DNA of 64,000 nucleotides from the NCBI RefSeq assembly GCF_024584515.1, contig NZ_CP102173.1, positions 1,054,001-1,118,000 on the forward strand, written 5' to 3'. The translations under genes and the position numbers were made by a program. The notes beneath the pieces were generated by a model. The model ran no database searches. It had not been told where the DNA came from and saw only the letters and a list, made by a program, of their open reading frames with translations. This stretch comes from Aeromicrobium wangtongii. GTDB lineage: Bacteria > Actinomycetota > Actinomycetes > Propionibacteriales > Nocardioidaceae. Shown here piece by piece: positions 55,812 through 64,000 of the stretch (the stretch's first letter is position 1; each line of letters opens with the position of its first letter).

Positions 55812-55817
55812 AATCTA
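55812..55817 (-). promoter_or_regulatory. -10 hexamer (leaderless) of the MFS gene
   Basis: TAGATT on the minus strand ends 6 nt before GTG 55805; GCCGGG lies between. Confidence 0.55.
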
Positions 55818-55845
55818 GCGCTGCCCAGTCCGTCGACCGTCACCA

Positions 55846-55935
55846 TAGGCCGAGCGAGCGCAGCGAGCGAAGGCAGCCGCCCGGGCGAAGCCCGGCCGCG
55901 ACGAAGTCGCGGGGACGACGAAGTCGTGCGGCCTA
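55846..55935. repeat. 90-bp element with three GAA mini-hairpins and terminal inverted repeats
   Basis: The ends are TAGGCCG (55846-55852) and CGGCCTA (55929-55935). Inside are three consecutive stems each closed by a GAA triloop: 55881-55895 (6 bp), 55896-55912 (7 bp) and 55915-55927 (5 bp), and a GAGCGNAGCGAGCG direct repeat. The right end supplies the TAG stop of the M13 peptidase gene. Confidence 0.85.
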
Positions 55936-57891
55936 CCAGATGCTGACGCGCTGCTCCTCGTCCAGCCACAGCCCGTCCTCGGGCGTGACGTCGAAGGCCG
56001 CGTAGAAGGCGTCGATGTTGCGCACGACCTGGTTGCAGCGGAACTCCGGGGGTGAGTGCGGATCGACTGCCAGGCGGCGCAGCGTCTCGGCCGGACGCAC
56101 CTTGGACTGCCAGGCCTGGGCCCAGGAGATGAAGAACCGCTGGTCGGGGGTGAGCCCGTCGATCGGCTCGTCGGAGGGCTGGGTGAGTCGGAAGGCCTGG
56201 TATGCGATGCCCAGGCCACCGAGGTCGCCGATGTTCTCGCCGATCGTCAATGAGCCGTTGACGTGCTTGCCCTCTGCGCCGGCGGGGGACAGCTCGTCGT
56301 ACTGTGCGATGAGGGCTGACGTCAGCTTCTCGAAGGCGGCCCGGTCGTCGTCGGTCCACCAGTTGCTCAGGGCTCCGGTGCCGTCGTACTGCGATCCCTG
56401 GTCGTCGAAGCCGTGCCCGATCTCGTGTCCGATGACGGCGCCGATGGCCCCGTAGTTGACCGCGTCGTCGGCATCGGCGTGGAAGAACGGGGGCTGCAGG
56501 ATCGCGGCCGGGAAGACGATCTCGTTCATCGTCGGGTTGTAGTAGGCGTTGACGGTCTGCGGCGTCATGTACCACTCGTCCCGGTCGATCGGCGAGCCGA
56601 TCTTGGCCAGCTCGCGATCGGTCTCGACGGCGATGGAGCGGCGCAGGTTGCCGAGCAGGTCGTCCGGCGCGGTCTCCAGCGCCGAGTAGTCCTTGAACTG
56701 GTCGGGGTGACCGATCTTGGGGTTGAACGAGTCGAGCTTGTCGTGCGCGCGCTTCTTGGTCTCGGCACTCATCCACGGCAACGCGGTGATGCTCTGGCGG
56801 TAGGCCTCGAGCAGATTGGTGATCAGCTCGGTCATCCGCTCCTTGGACGCGGGCGGGAACTCGCTGCGGACGTAGATCTTGCCCACCGCCTCGCCCATCG
56901 CGCCCTGGACGAAGCCGACGCCCCGCTTCCAGCGGGGACGCAGCTCGTCGGTGCCGCTGAGCGTCCGGCCGTAGAACTCGAAGTTGGCGGCGACGAAGTC
57001 CGACGACAGATAGGCAGCCGCGCTGTGGACGACCTGCCAGCGCAGCCAGTCCTTCCAGGCCGCCAGCTCGTCGGCGGAGTCCTGCGCCGCGGCGAGCAGC
57101 GTCTGCAGCCCCTCGAGGAAGGAGGGCTGGGAGACGACGACCTCGGCGAGGACGGCAGGCGGGACCTTCGCGCCGGCCGACCACGAGGCCCAGTCGAAGG
57201 ACGGAGCCAGCGACTGGAGCCCGCCGGTGTCCAGCAGGTTGTAGGTCTTCTGGGCGTCACGGCACGCGACCCGGTCCCAGTGGAATGCCGCGATGCGCGT
57301 CTCGAGGTCCATGATGCGGGCGGCGCGCCCGGCGGCGTCGTCGAGACCGGCCAGGCCCAGCACGGTGGTGATGTGGGTGACGTAGGCGGCGCGGATGTCG
57401 CCGTACTCGTCCTCGCGGTAGTACGACTCGTCGGGCAGGCCGATGCCGCCCTGACCGAGGTGCGCGATGTACCGGTCGGGCTGGCCGCGGTCGGGGGCGA
57501 TGTACATGCCGAAGACGCTGCCGACGCCTTGGCGGTCGAGCACGCCGAGCGTCGTGACGAACCCGGGGACATCCGTGATCGCGTCGACCTGGGCGAGCTC
57601 GCCGGCCAGCGGTGAGGCGCCGAGCGCCTCGATGCGCTCCTCGTCCATGAAGCTGGCGTACAGATCGCCGATCTTGCGCTGCTCGTCGTCCTGGGGCGAC
57701 TCGGCGGCGGTCTCGATGATGCTGCGGACCTTGGCCTCGGCCTCGTCGGCCAGGTCCACGAAGGATCCGGCCGTGGCGCGGTCGGGCTTGATCTCGGCGG
57801 TCTCGAGCCAGCGCCCGTTGACGTGCCGGAACAGGTCGTCCTGGACGCGGACGGCGGGATCGAACTGGAACATGTCTATGCCGTGGCTCAC
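55933..57891 (-). CDS. M13-family zinc metallopeptidase (neprilysin/PepO-like)
   Basis: 652 residues, the usual M13 length. The zinc motif HEIGH lies in VIGHEIGHGFDD (about 489-500), with the third ligand Glu in ENIGDLGG (about 550). The N-terminal helical domain begins DDLFRHVNGRWLE. There is no signal peptide, so it is a cytosolic oligopeptidase. The C-terminus ends in RVSIW, the conserved terminal Trp, so the gene is complete even though its stop codon falls in a repeat element. GTG 57891 is supported by a -10 6 nt upstream. Confidence 0.92.
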   Translation of the reverse strand: MSHGIDMFQFDPAVRVQDDLFRHVNGRWLETAEIKPDRATAGSFVDLADEAEAKVRSIIETAAESPQDDEQRKIGDLYASFMDEERIEALGASPLAGELAQVDAITDVPGFVTTLGVLDRQGVGSVFGMYIAPDRGQPDRYIAHLGQGGIGLPDESYYREDEYGDIRAAYVTHITTVLGLAGLDDAAGRAARIMDLETRIAAFHWDRVACRDAQKTYNLLDTGGLQSLAPSFDWASWSAGAKVPPAVLAEVVVSQPSFLEGLQTLLAAAQDSADELAAWKDWLRWQVVHSAAAYLSSDFVAANFEFYGRTLSGTDELRPRWKRGVGFVQGAMGEAVGKIYVRSEFPPASKERMTELITNLLEAYRQSITALPWMSAETKKRAHDKLDSFNPKIGHPDQFKDYSALETAPDDLLGNLRRSIAVETDRELAKIGSPIDRDEWYMTPQTVNAYYNPTMNEIVFPAAILQPPFFHADADDAVNYGAIGAVIGHEIGHGFDDQGSQYDGTGALSNWWTDDDRAAFEKLTSALIAQYDELSPAGAEGKHVNGSLTIGENIGDLGGLGIAYQAFRLTQPSDEPIDGLTPDQRFFISWAQAWQSKVRPAETLRRLAVDPHSPPEFRCNQVVRNIDAFYAAFDVTPEDGLWLDEEQRVSIW

Positions 57892-57897
57892 GCCGAC

Positions 57898-57903
57898 AGG
57901 CTA
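57898..57903 (-). promoter_or_regulatory. -10 hexamer (leaderless) of the M13 peptidase gene
   Basis: TAGCCT on the minus strand ends 6 nt before GTG 57891, with GTCGGC between. Confidence 0.5.
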
Positions 57904-57969
57904 CACACGACGACAAGACCGCGTCGGTGCGTCGCGCCGACCGGGCGCCTGCCGGGACCTCGCGGACGG

Positions 57970-57975
57970 TAACCT
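57970..57975 (+). promoter_or_regulatory. -10 hexamer (leaderless) of the cytidylyltransferase/SDR gene
   Basis: TAACCT ends 6 nt before GTG 57982, with CTTCGG between. Confidence 0.55.
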
Positions 57976-57981
57976 CTTCGG

Positions 57982-59403
57982 GTGACCGAACTGCGCAACG
58001 TGGCCGTCATCCTTGCAGGTGGAACCGGGACCAGGGTCGGGCTGTCGATTCCCAAGCAGCTGATCAAGATCGCCGGCAAGACCATCATCGAGCACACGAT
58101 CGCCGCCTTCGAGGCGTCGCCGTTGATCGACGAGATCGTGATCCTGATGACCCCCGGTCACCTGGACCCGGTGCGCGCGATCGTGCAGAACGGCGGATAC
58201 GGCAAGGTCACCCAGATCGTCGAGGGCGGTCAGACGCGTAACGAGTCGACCAGCCGGGCGCTGGAGGCACTCGGCACGCAGGAGTGCAACGTCCTGTTCC
58301 ACGACGCCGTGCGCCCGCTGGTGTCGCAGACCATCATCGACGACGTCGTCGCTGCACTCGGGACGCACCGCGCGGTCGACACGGCGATCCCGTCCGCGGA
58401 CACCATCGTGCAGGTGCACGACACCCCGGCCGGCGAGACCGAGACGATCGAGGACGTCCTGCAGCGCTCGCTGCTGCGCCGCGGGCAGACCCCGCAGGCC
58501 TTCCGGCTCTCGGTCATCCGTGAGGCGTACGAGCTGGCCTGGAAGGATCCCGACTTCACGGCGACGGACGACTGCACGGTCGTGCTGCGCTACCTGCCCG
58601 AGGTGCCGATCGCGGTCGTCAAGGGTCACGAGCGCAACATGAAGGTCACCGAGCCGATCGACGTCTACATCGCCGACAAGCTCTTCCAGCTGCACTCCGC
58701 GGACACCCCCGACGAGCTGACCGACGACCAGTACCGGGAGGCGCTGGCGGGCAAGACCATGGTCGTGTTCGGCGGTTCGTACGGCATCGGTGGCGACATC
58801 GCCGAGCTCGCCCGGGGCTTCGGAGCGGACGTGCACACCTTCTCCCGCTCGTCGACGAACACGCACGTCGACCGCCGCGAGGACATCAAGGCCGCTGCGG
58901 CCGCGGTCCTGGAGAAGACCGACCGGATCGACTTCGTGGTCAACACCGCAGGCGTCCTGCCGATCGGTGACCTGGCCGACGCGACCGAGGAGACCATCTT
59001 CTCGGCGACCGAGATCAACTACCTGGCGCCGATCTACATCGCGCAGGAGTTCTACCCGCACCTGGCCTCGTCCGCCGGATCGTTGCTGCTGTTCACGTCC
59101 TCGTCGTACACCCGCGGGCGCAAGGGCTACTCGCTGTACTCCTCGGCCAAGGCCGCCGTCGTCAACCTGACGCAGGCGCTGGCCGACGAGTGGGCCGGTG
59201 AGGTGCGGGTCAACTGCGTGAACCCCGAGCGGACCGGCACCCCGATGCGCACCAAGGCCTTCGGCGAGGAGCCGGAGGGCACCCTGCTGAGCTCGATGGT
59301 GGTCGCCCGCCAGTCGCTGGACGTGCTGCTGTCGCACCAGACCGGCCACATCTTCGACATCCGGCGCGAGGACGGGCCGGCGGCGATCGGCGGCGGCAGC
59401 TAG
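57982..59403 (+). CDS. Bifunctional cytidylyltransferase / SDR, CDP-ribitol synthase-like (Bcs1 type)
   Basis: 473 residues. The N-terminal half (about 1-235) is an IspD-like cytidylyltransferase with LAGGTGTRVG (about 11-20), PKQ (about 24-26) and the HDAVRPLV loop (about 112-119). The C-terminal half (about 250-470) is an SDR with FGGSYGIGGDIA (about 259-270), NTAG and YSLYSSAKAAV (catalytic Tyr/Lys). Fusions of this kind make CDP-ribitol from ribulose 5-phosphate and CTP for teichoic-acid or capsule polymers (Bcs1). It is not the MEP-pathway IspD, because of the SDR fusion. It is divergent from the M13 gene. Confidence 0.85.
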   Translation: MTELRNVAVILAGGTGTRVGLSIPKQLIKIAGKTIIEHTIAAFEASPLIDEIVILMTPGHLDPVRAIVQNGGYGKVTQIVEGGQTRNESTSRALEALGTQECNVLFHDAVRPLVSQTIIDDVVAALGTHRAVDTAIPSADTIVQVHDTPAGETETIEDVLQRSLLRRGQTPQAFRLSVIREAYELAWKDPDFTATDDCTVVLRYLPEVPIAVVKGHERNMKVTEPIDVYIADKLFQLHSADTPDELTDDQYREALAGKTMVVFGGSYGIGGDIAELARGFGADVHTFSRSSTNTHVDRREDIKAAAAAVLEKTDRIDFVVNTAGVLPIGDLADATEETIFSATEINYLAPIYIAQEFYPHLASSAGSLLLFTSSSYTRGRKGYSLYSSAKAAVVNLTQALADEWAGEVRVNCVNPERTGTPMRTKAFGEEPEGTLLSSMVVARQSLDVLLSHQTGHIFDIRREDGPAAIGGGS

Positions 59404-59407
59404 CCCT

Positions 59408-59788
59408 TCATCGCTTGGCGTTGTGACGCAGCGCGGTGCGCAGCTGGACGATCCGCACGACGCCCGGCACGGCCACGACGAGCGCGCCGATGACCGCGGA
59501 CAGCAGGAGGGCGACGGCCAGCGACACCTGCCCCTCCCAGCCGAGGAACTGGATCGTCACCTTGTTGGAGTTCTGGGCGATGAAGACCAGGAACAGCACC
59601 GCGAGCACAGCCGCGGTGATCAGGCCGATCCACAGCTCGCTGGCGCGGGTGCGCTTGACGCGCCCCTTGCGGTCGAGGCCGGCGGTCCGACGCTCATCGG
59701 GGGCGGACGGCTCGGGCGGAGCGGTGGGCTCCGCCACGTCACGGGGACGCTCGAGGGGTGAGTCCTCGGGCGGAACGGGGTTGGTCAT
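59408..59788 (-). CDS. LapA-domain membrane protein
   Basis: 126 residues. A Pro-rich cytoplasmic N-terminus (about 1-45) is followed by two transmembrane helices (about 52-72 and 88-108), with the FIAQNSNKVTIQFLGWEG connecting segment typical of LapA/DUF1049 proteins. The C-terminus is basic. It is convergent with the CDP-ribitol-synthase-like gene, 4 bp away. A weak CACGAT hexamer lies 6 nt before the ATG. The function is unknown, probably envelope-related. Confidence 0.75.
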   Translation of the reverse strand: MTNPVPPEDSPLERPRDVAEPTAPPEPSAPDERRTAGLDRKGRVKRTRASELWIGLITAAVLAVLFLVFIAQNSNKVTIQFLGWEGQVSLAVALLLSAVIGALVVAVPGVVRIVQLRTALRHNAKR

Positions 59789-59853
59789 CGCTCCATCGTG
59801 CCAGCATCCGGCGCGGACCGCCCGGCTCGGCGGGCCGTGCGCGGTGGCGCCGA

Positions 59854-59859
59854 TAGGCT
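59854..59859 (+). promoter_or_regulatory. -10 hexamer (leaderless) of the DUF4333-like gene
   Basis: TAGGCT ends 7 nt before GTG 59867. Confidence 0.5.
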
Positions 59860-59866
59860 CCCGGCT

Positions 59867-60256
59867 GTGAAGACGTTCATCAACATCATGCTCGGTGTCG
59901 TGGTCATCGCCCTGATCGCGGCCGTCTACCTGATGATCAAGACCTCGGGCGGAGACGGCGAGTCCGAGGCGGCACCGGAGCCCGATGCGATCGTCCAGAT
60001 GTCCACGGGTGGTGTGGTCGACAACATCGAGCGCCGGCTGGAGTCGAGGACGGGACGGGACCTGAAGGTCCGCTGCCCCAAGAAGGTGGACTCCGCGATG
60101 GGCACCCGCTTCCGGTGCAGCGTCCGTGAGGCCGGGGGCACCGAGAAGATCGCGCTGGCCACTGTCGTGATCGACGGCCCGGACGGTGACTTCAGCTGGA
60201 CCTCGTCGTCCGACGAGCTCCGCGCCCCGGCCCCCGCGCCGACGCCGACGGCGTAG
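59867..60256 (+). CDS. DUF4333-like membrane-anchored protein
   Basis: 129 residues. One N-terminal helix (about 3-23) is followed by a soluble extracytoplasmic domain with VRCPKKVDSAMGTRFRCSV, the Cys-paired DUF4333 pattern, and a Pro/Ala-rich tail ending PAPTPTA. GTG 59867 is chosen over upstream starts because of the -10 spacing. There is no lipobox Cys at the end of the helix, so it is a membrane-anchored rather than a lipoprotein form. It is convergent with the Pro/Thr-repeat protein gene. Confidence 0.68.
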   Translation: MKTFINIMLGVVVIALIAAVYLMIKTSGGDGESEAAPEPDAIVQMSTGGVVDNIERRLESRTGRDLKVRCPKKVDSAMGTRFRCSVREAGGTEKIALATVVIDGPDGDFSWTSSSDELRAPAPAPTPTA

Positions 60257-60274
60257 CGCGGGGACCGGCGACGG

Positions 60275-61576
60275 TCAGAGGCAGTTCTGGGCGTAGTACA
60301 TGCCGACCTTCTGCGCAGCCTTGCTGTAGTCGGAGATGAGATCGCTCATCTTTCCGGCGGTGTCGGCCGTCGGGTTCTTCAGCGTCTCGAAGTAGTCGCG
60401 CATGACGGCGACATCGGCCTTGACCTCGGTCGGCGCGGACTGCTCGGCCCGGCCGTAGGCTGCCGCCATCTCGGTCGTCATCTTCTGGATGCCGGACATG
60501 CCGGGCGATCCGCCCTTGTCGGTGTCGAGCATGTCCAGGCTTGACTCCTGGATCTCCTTCATGGTCGAGCAGAACGCCGGCGAGGCGCCGCCCGATGCCG
60601 GCGGCGCGATCGTCGACGGCACACCGGGCGTCGGGGTCGGGACGGTGGGAGGAGCAGCGTCCTGTTCCTCGTCGTCCTCGTCGTCCTTGTCGGACGTGTA
60701 CGGCGCCTTGGTGTGGTTGGTGTCGGACGCGGAGATGCTGGGCTGGTCATCATCGTCGCCGAACACCTGGGTGGCGCCGAAGGCGGCGCCACCGATCAGG
60801 AGGATCACCGCGGCCACCACGGCCACGACGATTCCCAGCGGCGCACCCGCGCCCTTCCCGTCGCCGTCGGTGGTACCGGGCTGGGCGCTGGTCCCGGCCG
60901 GCGGCACCGAGCCGAATGCGGCGGTCTGGGACGTGGCGGGGTAGCTGGGGTACTCGGCGGCCGGCTGCGCGGGGAAGACGGCCGTCGGCTCGGCTGCGGA
61001 CGCGGCGGGTGCCGCGGCGGGGATCAGGACGGTCGGCTCAGGCGTCGGCGTCGGCGTCGGCGTCGGCTCGGGCGTCGGGGTCGGCTCGTGCGTCGGCTCG
61101 GGCGTCGGAGTCGGCTCGGGCGTCGGTTCGGGCGTCGGAGTCGGAGTCGGCTCGGGCGTCGGTTCGGGCGTCGGAGTCGGAGTCGGCTCGGGCGTCGGTT
61201 CGGGCGTCGGTGTCGGGGTCGGTTCCGGAGTCGGTTCGGGCGTCGGCTCGGGAGTGATCACCGCGGTCGGCTCCTCCACCGGCGGCTGCTGGACCGGGAC
61301 GGGGGCGGCCACCGGGGCGGCCGGGGGAGCAGGAACAGCCGGGGCTGCCGGGGCTGCCGGGGCTGCGAGGCTTGCAGCCTGCGCGGCACGCGCGGCAAGG
61401 GCCGCGTTCACGGTCGGATCTCCGCGCTCTCCCAACCACTGCAGCAGTCCGTCGTAGGCCGACGGGTTGAAGACGATGGCCGGCCACGTGCTGCGGTCGG
61501 CCTGCGCCAGCTCCGCCAGGCGTGCCGGCGTCGTGGCCGGGTCCTGCGCCTCGCGGATGAGATCTGCTGATGACAT
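60275..61576 (-). CDS. Membrane protein with N-terminal variant-leucine-rich-like segment and (EPTP)n repeat
   Basis: 433 residues. The N-terminus (about 1-60), with [14 protein letters not shown] and [20 protein letters not shown], resembles variant-leucine-rich-repeat segments of other actinobacterial proteins. A Pro/Ala region follows, then a run of E-P-T-P units (about 105-185), a transmembrane helix (about 248-273) and an extracellular domain with two Cys (AFCSTM, QNCL) at the end. ATG 61576 is preceded by GGAAGGAA. The (EPTP)n run is variable-length DNA and may differ between strains. Confidence 0.68.
   Translation of the reverse strand: MSSADLIREAQDPATTPARLAELAQADRSTWPAIVFNPSAYDGLLQWLGERGDPTVNAALAARAAQAASLAAPAAPAAPAVPAPPAAPVAAPVPVQQPPVEEPTAVITPEPTPEPTPEPTPTPTPEPTPEPTPTPTPEPTPEPTPTPTPEPTPEPTPTPEPTHEPTPTPEPTPTPTPTPEPTVLIPAAAPAASAAEPTAVFPAQPAAEYPSYPATSQTAAFGSVPPAGTSAQPGTTDGDGKGAGAPLGIVVAVVAAVILLIGGAAFGATQVFGDDDDQPSISASDTNHTKAPYTSDKDDEDDEEQDAAPPTVPTPTPGVPSTIAPPASGGASPAFCSTMKEIQESSLDMLDTDKGGSPGMSGIQKMTTEMAAAYGRAEQSAPTEVKADVAVMRDYFETLKNPTADTAGKMSDLISDYSKAAQKVGMYYAQNCL
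61025..61260. repeat. GTCGGCTCGGGC-type tandem repeats encoding (EPTP)n
   Basis: Short units of 6-12 bp (GTCGGC, TCGGGC, GTCGGA) recur through this stretch, in frame with the Pro/Thr/Glu repeat. They form a long direct repeat of the kind prone to slippage. Confidence 0.9.
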
Positions 61577-61636
61577 GTGTGTTCCTTCCCCTGGGAGCGC
61601 CGTCACCTGACGAGCTGGTCGCAGAATATCTGTCTC

Positions 61637-62590
61637 CTACGCAGCGCGCGCGTCAACCCCGTCAGGCGTCACAGGCCGATGTGCCCGTTCCCACCAGGCG
61701 CAGCCGATCATCACGGCCGCCGCGAGTGCCCACCCGGCCAGGATGTCGATGACATAGTGCTCGGCGTAGTAGATCAGCGCCGTGCCCATCAGGAGTGGAT
61801 ACAGCAGCAGGAGCCAGCGCCACGCACTGCGCAGGCGCACCAGGCCGTACAGCGCGATCAACATCGCGAGGCCTCCGTGCAGCGACGGCATCGCGGCCAC
61901 CGGGTTGCCGACCTTGGCCAGGACGACGTGGAAGCCACCCAGCCCCAGGTCGTCCCAGCCCCGCCCGGTCAGCCGGGGGAGCCGTTCGGCGATGTAGCCC
62001 TCCTTGGCGGCCAGCCACGGGGGCGCCATCGGGTAGAGGACGTAGATCACGAGGGCGGCGAAGTTGATCACGATGTACCGGCGCATCCACGGCACCCATG
62101 CGGCCCGGTCCCGCAGCCACAGCACGACGGCCAGGGTCAGACCGGCCACGAAGTGGGTGAAGTAGACGGTCGTGAGGATCTCGTCGTACCAGCGCGGCGG
62201 CGTGCTGCCAGTGCACGGCGACGCGCACAGGGCGTCCTGCAGGCGGGCGGTCGGCAGCTCGCCGCCGCCGATCCACGTGTCGAACCGGATCGGCATCGTC
62301 CAGTGCACCGGCATCGGCAGGAGCTCGTCGGACAGGCCGCGGCTGTACAGGTAGAGCACCAGCAGCGCGAAGGCCGGCCACCAGTCGCGCGGGAAGGCCA
62401 GGTGGGCCCGCCAGGGAGCACGGATGTTGAACGCGATGGTGGCCAGCCACAGCCAGGCGAACAGCTGGAAGGGATCGGTCGGCACACCGATCAGCACGAT
62501 GTTCGCCGCAAGCGCCACCGCCAGGACCGTCAGCGCCGGTGCGCGCCAGGCCCACGGTGTCGTGGTCCGTGTCTCGACCTCGGTGCTCAT
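61637..62590 (-). CDS. PAP2-family membrane phosphatase / inositol-phosphorylceramide-synthase-like protein
   Basis: 317 residues with six to seven predicted transmembrane helices. The PAP2 motif is seen as AMPSLHGG (about 237-244, with conserved His) and the final His/Asp of EHYVIDILAG (about 286-295). An insertion with two Cys (CASPC) lies in the large outer loop. PAP2 proteins of this kind act on lipid pyrophosphates or transfer phospho-inositol groups; the exact reaction cannot be assigned. ATG 62590 overlaps the stop of the glycosyltransferase gene by 4 nt. Confidence 0.75.
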   Translation of the reverse strand: MSTEVETRTTTPWAWRAPALTVLAVALAANIVLIGVPTDPFQLFAWLWLATIAFNIRAPWRAHLAFPRDWWPAFALLVLYLYSRGLSDELLPMPVHWTMPIRFDTWIGGGELPTARLQDALCASPCTGSTPPRWYDEILTTVYFTHFVAGLTLAVVLWLRDRAAWVPWMRRYIVINFAALVIYVLYPMAPPWLAAKEGYIAERLPRLTGRGWDDLGLGGFHVVLAKVGNPVAAMPSLHGGLAMLIALYGLVRLRSAWRWLLLLYPLLMGTALIYYAEHYVIDILAGWALAAAVMIGCAWWERAHRPVTPDGVDARAA

Positions 62591-64000
62591 GGGCACTCCG
62601 GGAACGGCGCGAGGCGCCGTTGCTGGGTCCGCTCCAGCCAGATCGTCCGCCCGCAGACGTCCGCCACCTTGCGGTAGTGGCGTTCCAGGACGGTCTGCGC
62701 CGTGGTGGGATCGACGCCCCACGAGCGGATGCCGGACCAGTCGACGAACCACGTCGGCCGGTCGGGACCGGACAGCACGCCGGACATGACGCGCAGATCG
62801 GAGTCGCGGGTGCGCACAGGCAGGCTCCACAGGTACGGGTAGGGGCTGGTCATGTCGGCATTGGTCAGCACATTGGGCTGGCCGTAGGCGACGACGGCCG
62901 TGTCGGAGGGGTCACCTGATTGTCTCAGCCAGTGCCCGACCGTCTCGGCCAAGGCTCCGTCCTCGGGTGGGGAGACCACGGTCCACAGGACGTTCCCGCA
63001 GGTCATGATCACCGTGAAGGCGGCGACGGCCACGCGGACCCGCGGACGGACCATGTCGACCAGCAGCCCCGCCGCGAGGGCGGAGGCCGGCACCAGCTGG
63101 AACAGGTAGTGCGCCCAGTAGCTGCCGCCCAGGAGGGCCGCACCGCAGACGAAGGCGATGACCGCCAGCGTCGCCAGCAGGACGGGGTCTCGGCCGCGCA
63201 GCCCGTGCCAAGCGGTCAGCGCGGCGATGATCGCCAGGCCGCCGGCCAGCCACGTGCCGATCAGGAGCAGCAGCCGGTCGGTCGTCGCGCTCGACGCCGA
63301 ACGCCGGATGACTTCTCCGGCCTCGGCCCGGAACGTCACCAGGGCGTCGAACAGGTCGGGGACGGAGGTCCCGCGGGTCGCGGCCGCGGCCAGGGCCAGG
63401 CCGATCGTCACGACGAAGGCGACTGCCGCGAGCGCGACGACGGCGGCTGCCTGCCGGCGTCGCCGGGGCTGCTGCCAGGCGATCGCGGCCGCGAGCACGA
63501 GGGCGAAGACCGCGCCGTCGATGATCGTCTGCTTGATGAGCACCGAGCAGGCGGCCATCACCCCGGCGCCGAGGGCCGCCGGCCACCAGCGGCGATCGGG
63601 CCTCAGCAGCGCCTGCGCGGCCAGGGCCAGGCCCCAGGCGACGAACGCCGAGGCGAGCATCTCCCCATTGGTCCGGGGCACCCCGAACCAGTGCGCGGTG
63701 CTGAACAGGGCTGCGGCCGCGGCGGCCCACCGGGCGGCACGGTCGCCGGCGGCCAGATGTGCCGTGCGCGCGACTCCCAGCACCATCAGGATGCACGCCG
63801 CGAGTCCCACCAGCCGCAGGGCCAGGAGCGACCCGGACAGCTCCATGATCCAGATCAGCAGCGGCGGCCGGTCGACCCAGAACGCCCCGTACAGCGAGGT
63901 GCCGTGGTCCCACCCGGCACCGACGAGCAGGAAGCCGGCCTCGTCCCGTCCGGCGGGCTGGCCCAGGTACAGCAGGCGGACGCCGACCATGACGACGATG
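62587..64000 (-). CDS. Membrane glycosyltransferase (ArnT/PMT-like, GT-C fold), 5' truncated by the window
   Basis: At least 471 residues; the frame is open to the window end, so the N-terminus is missing. About ten hydrophobic segments follow the GRDEAGFLLVGAG loop, whose Asp/Glu pair is the usual catalytic position after the first helix of GT-C enzymes such as ArnT and PMT_2. The C-terminal 120 residues are soluble. Such enzymes use polyprenyl-phosphate sugars on the outer face of the membrane. It is coupled to the PAP2 gene, which could process a polyprenyl or lipid product. Confidence 0.72.
   Translation of the reverse strand, partial: IVVMVGVRLLYLGQPAGRDEAGFLLVGAGWDHGTSLYGAFWVDRPPLLIWIMELSGSLLALRLVGLAACILMVLGVARTAHLAAGDRAARWAAAAAALFSTAHWFGVPRTNGEMLASAFVAWGLALAAQALLRPDRRWWPAALGAGVMAACSVLIKQTIIDGAVFALVLAAAIAWQQPRRRRQAAAVVALAAVAFVVTIGLALAAAATRGTSVPDLFDALVTFRAEAGEVIRRSASSATTDRLLLLIGTWLAGGLAIIAALTAWHGLRGRDPVLLATLAVIAFVCGAALLGGSYWAHYLFQLVPASALAAGLLVDMVRPRVRVAVAAFTVIMTCGNVLWTVVSPPEDGALAETVGHWLRQSGDPSDTAVVAYGQPNVLTNADMTSPYPYLWSLPVRTRDSDLRVMSGVLSGPDRPTWFVDWSGIRSWGVDPTTAQTVLERHYRKVADVCGRTIWLERTQQRRLAPFPECP

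Noticed and set aside
57982..58690. ispD of the MEP isoprenoid pathway
   Set aside because: The cytidylyltransferase is fused to an SDR domain, as in CDP-ribitol synthases, and no ispF is adjacent.
61025..61260. CRISPR or other non-coding repeat
   Set aside because: The repeat keeps the reading frame and encodes E-P-T-P units of a membrane protein.

Overview
The window is high-GC DNA with actinobacterial gene content: paired clpP1/clpP2 followed by clpX, ValS-FolC-DUF4233, the RNase E/G-rplU-rpmA-obgE-proB-proA-nadD-rsfS run, GTG starts and many apparently leaderless genes. The order resembles the clpP-clpX-valS-folC-ndk-rne-rplU-rpmA-obg-proB stretch of mycobacteria, but with different insertions. 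I infer a member of Propionibacteriales (Nocardioides/Aeromicrobium type). No rRNA or phylogenetic marker was searched, so the rank is uncertain. No stretch longer than about 220 bases is free of genes or recognisable signals.

Layout. (1) 1-367: 3' part of an SRPBCC protein. (2) 381-14687: an inositol catabolic locus. A GntR-type regulator on the minus strand is divergent from 13 tightly coupled plus-strand genes: IolE-like, IolC, aldolase, IolB, IolD, a sugar ABC importer, two Gfo/Idh/MocA dehydrogenases, a TIM-barrel isomerase, a PhyH-type dioxygenase and an SDR. IolA is not in the window. (3) 14782-21435: clpP1, clpP2, clpX, a saccharopine-dehydrogenase-like reductase, a dense repeat cluster and convergent valS. 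(4) 21447-33506: an MMPL transporter, folC, DUF4233, then a 7.7 kb block (metallophosphoesterase, ParB-like protein, LpqY-SugABC-type trehalose importer and GH13 glucosidase) before ndk. (5) 33513-39657: a repeat-bracketed AbiEi/DUF559-like gene, an unrecognised protein, a B12-type radical SAM protein and its DUF2344 partner, the last two separated by a small gene and an MFS transporter. (6) 39825-49222: rne/rng, rplU, rpmA, obgE, proB, proA, a 50-residue membrane protein, nadD, rsfS, a histidine phosphatase and tRNA-Ala(GGC). (7) 49238-54562: two DUF5819 + HTTM gene pairs on either side of a sortase-anchored secreted protein. (8) 54579-64000: MFS, a repeat element, M13 peptidase, a CDP-ribitol-synthase-like fusion, small membrane proteins, a Pro/Thr-repeat protein, PAP2 and a membrane glycosyltransferase that runs off the window.

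Three points stand out. First, the DUF5819/HTTM - LPxTG protein - DUF5819/HTTM island resembles the SdpA/SdpB maturation logic applied to a cell-wall-anchored protein, and is the best candidate for an undescribed system. Second, at least 16 genes have a TAnnnT-like -10 hexamer ending exactly 6-7 nt before the start codon with no Shine-Dalgarno, predicting leaderless mRNAs; this also decides several starts. Third, there are several short-repeat families: a TTTCGACAGGCTCAAG cluster with one copy inside a coding sequence, a 90-bp element with three GAA mini-hairpins, and inverted repeats around an AbiEi-like gene.
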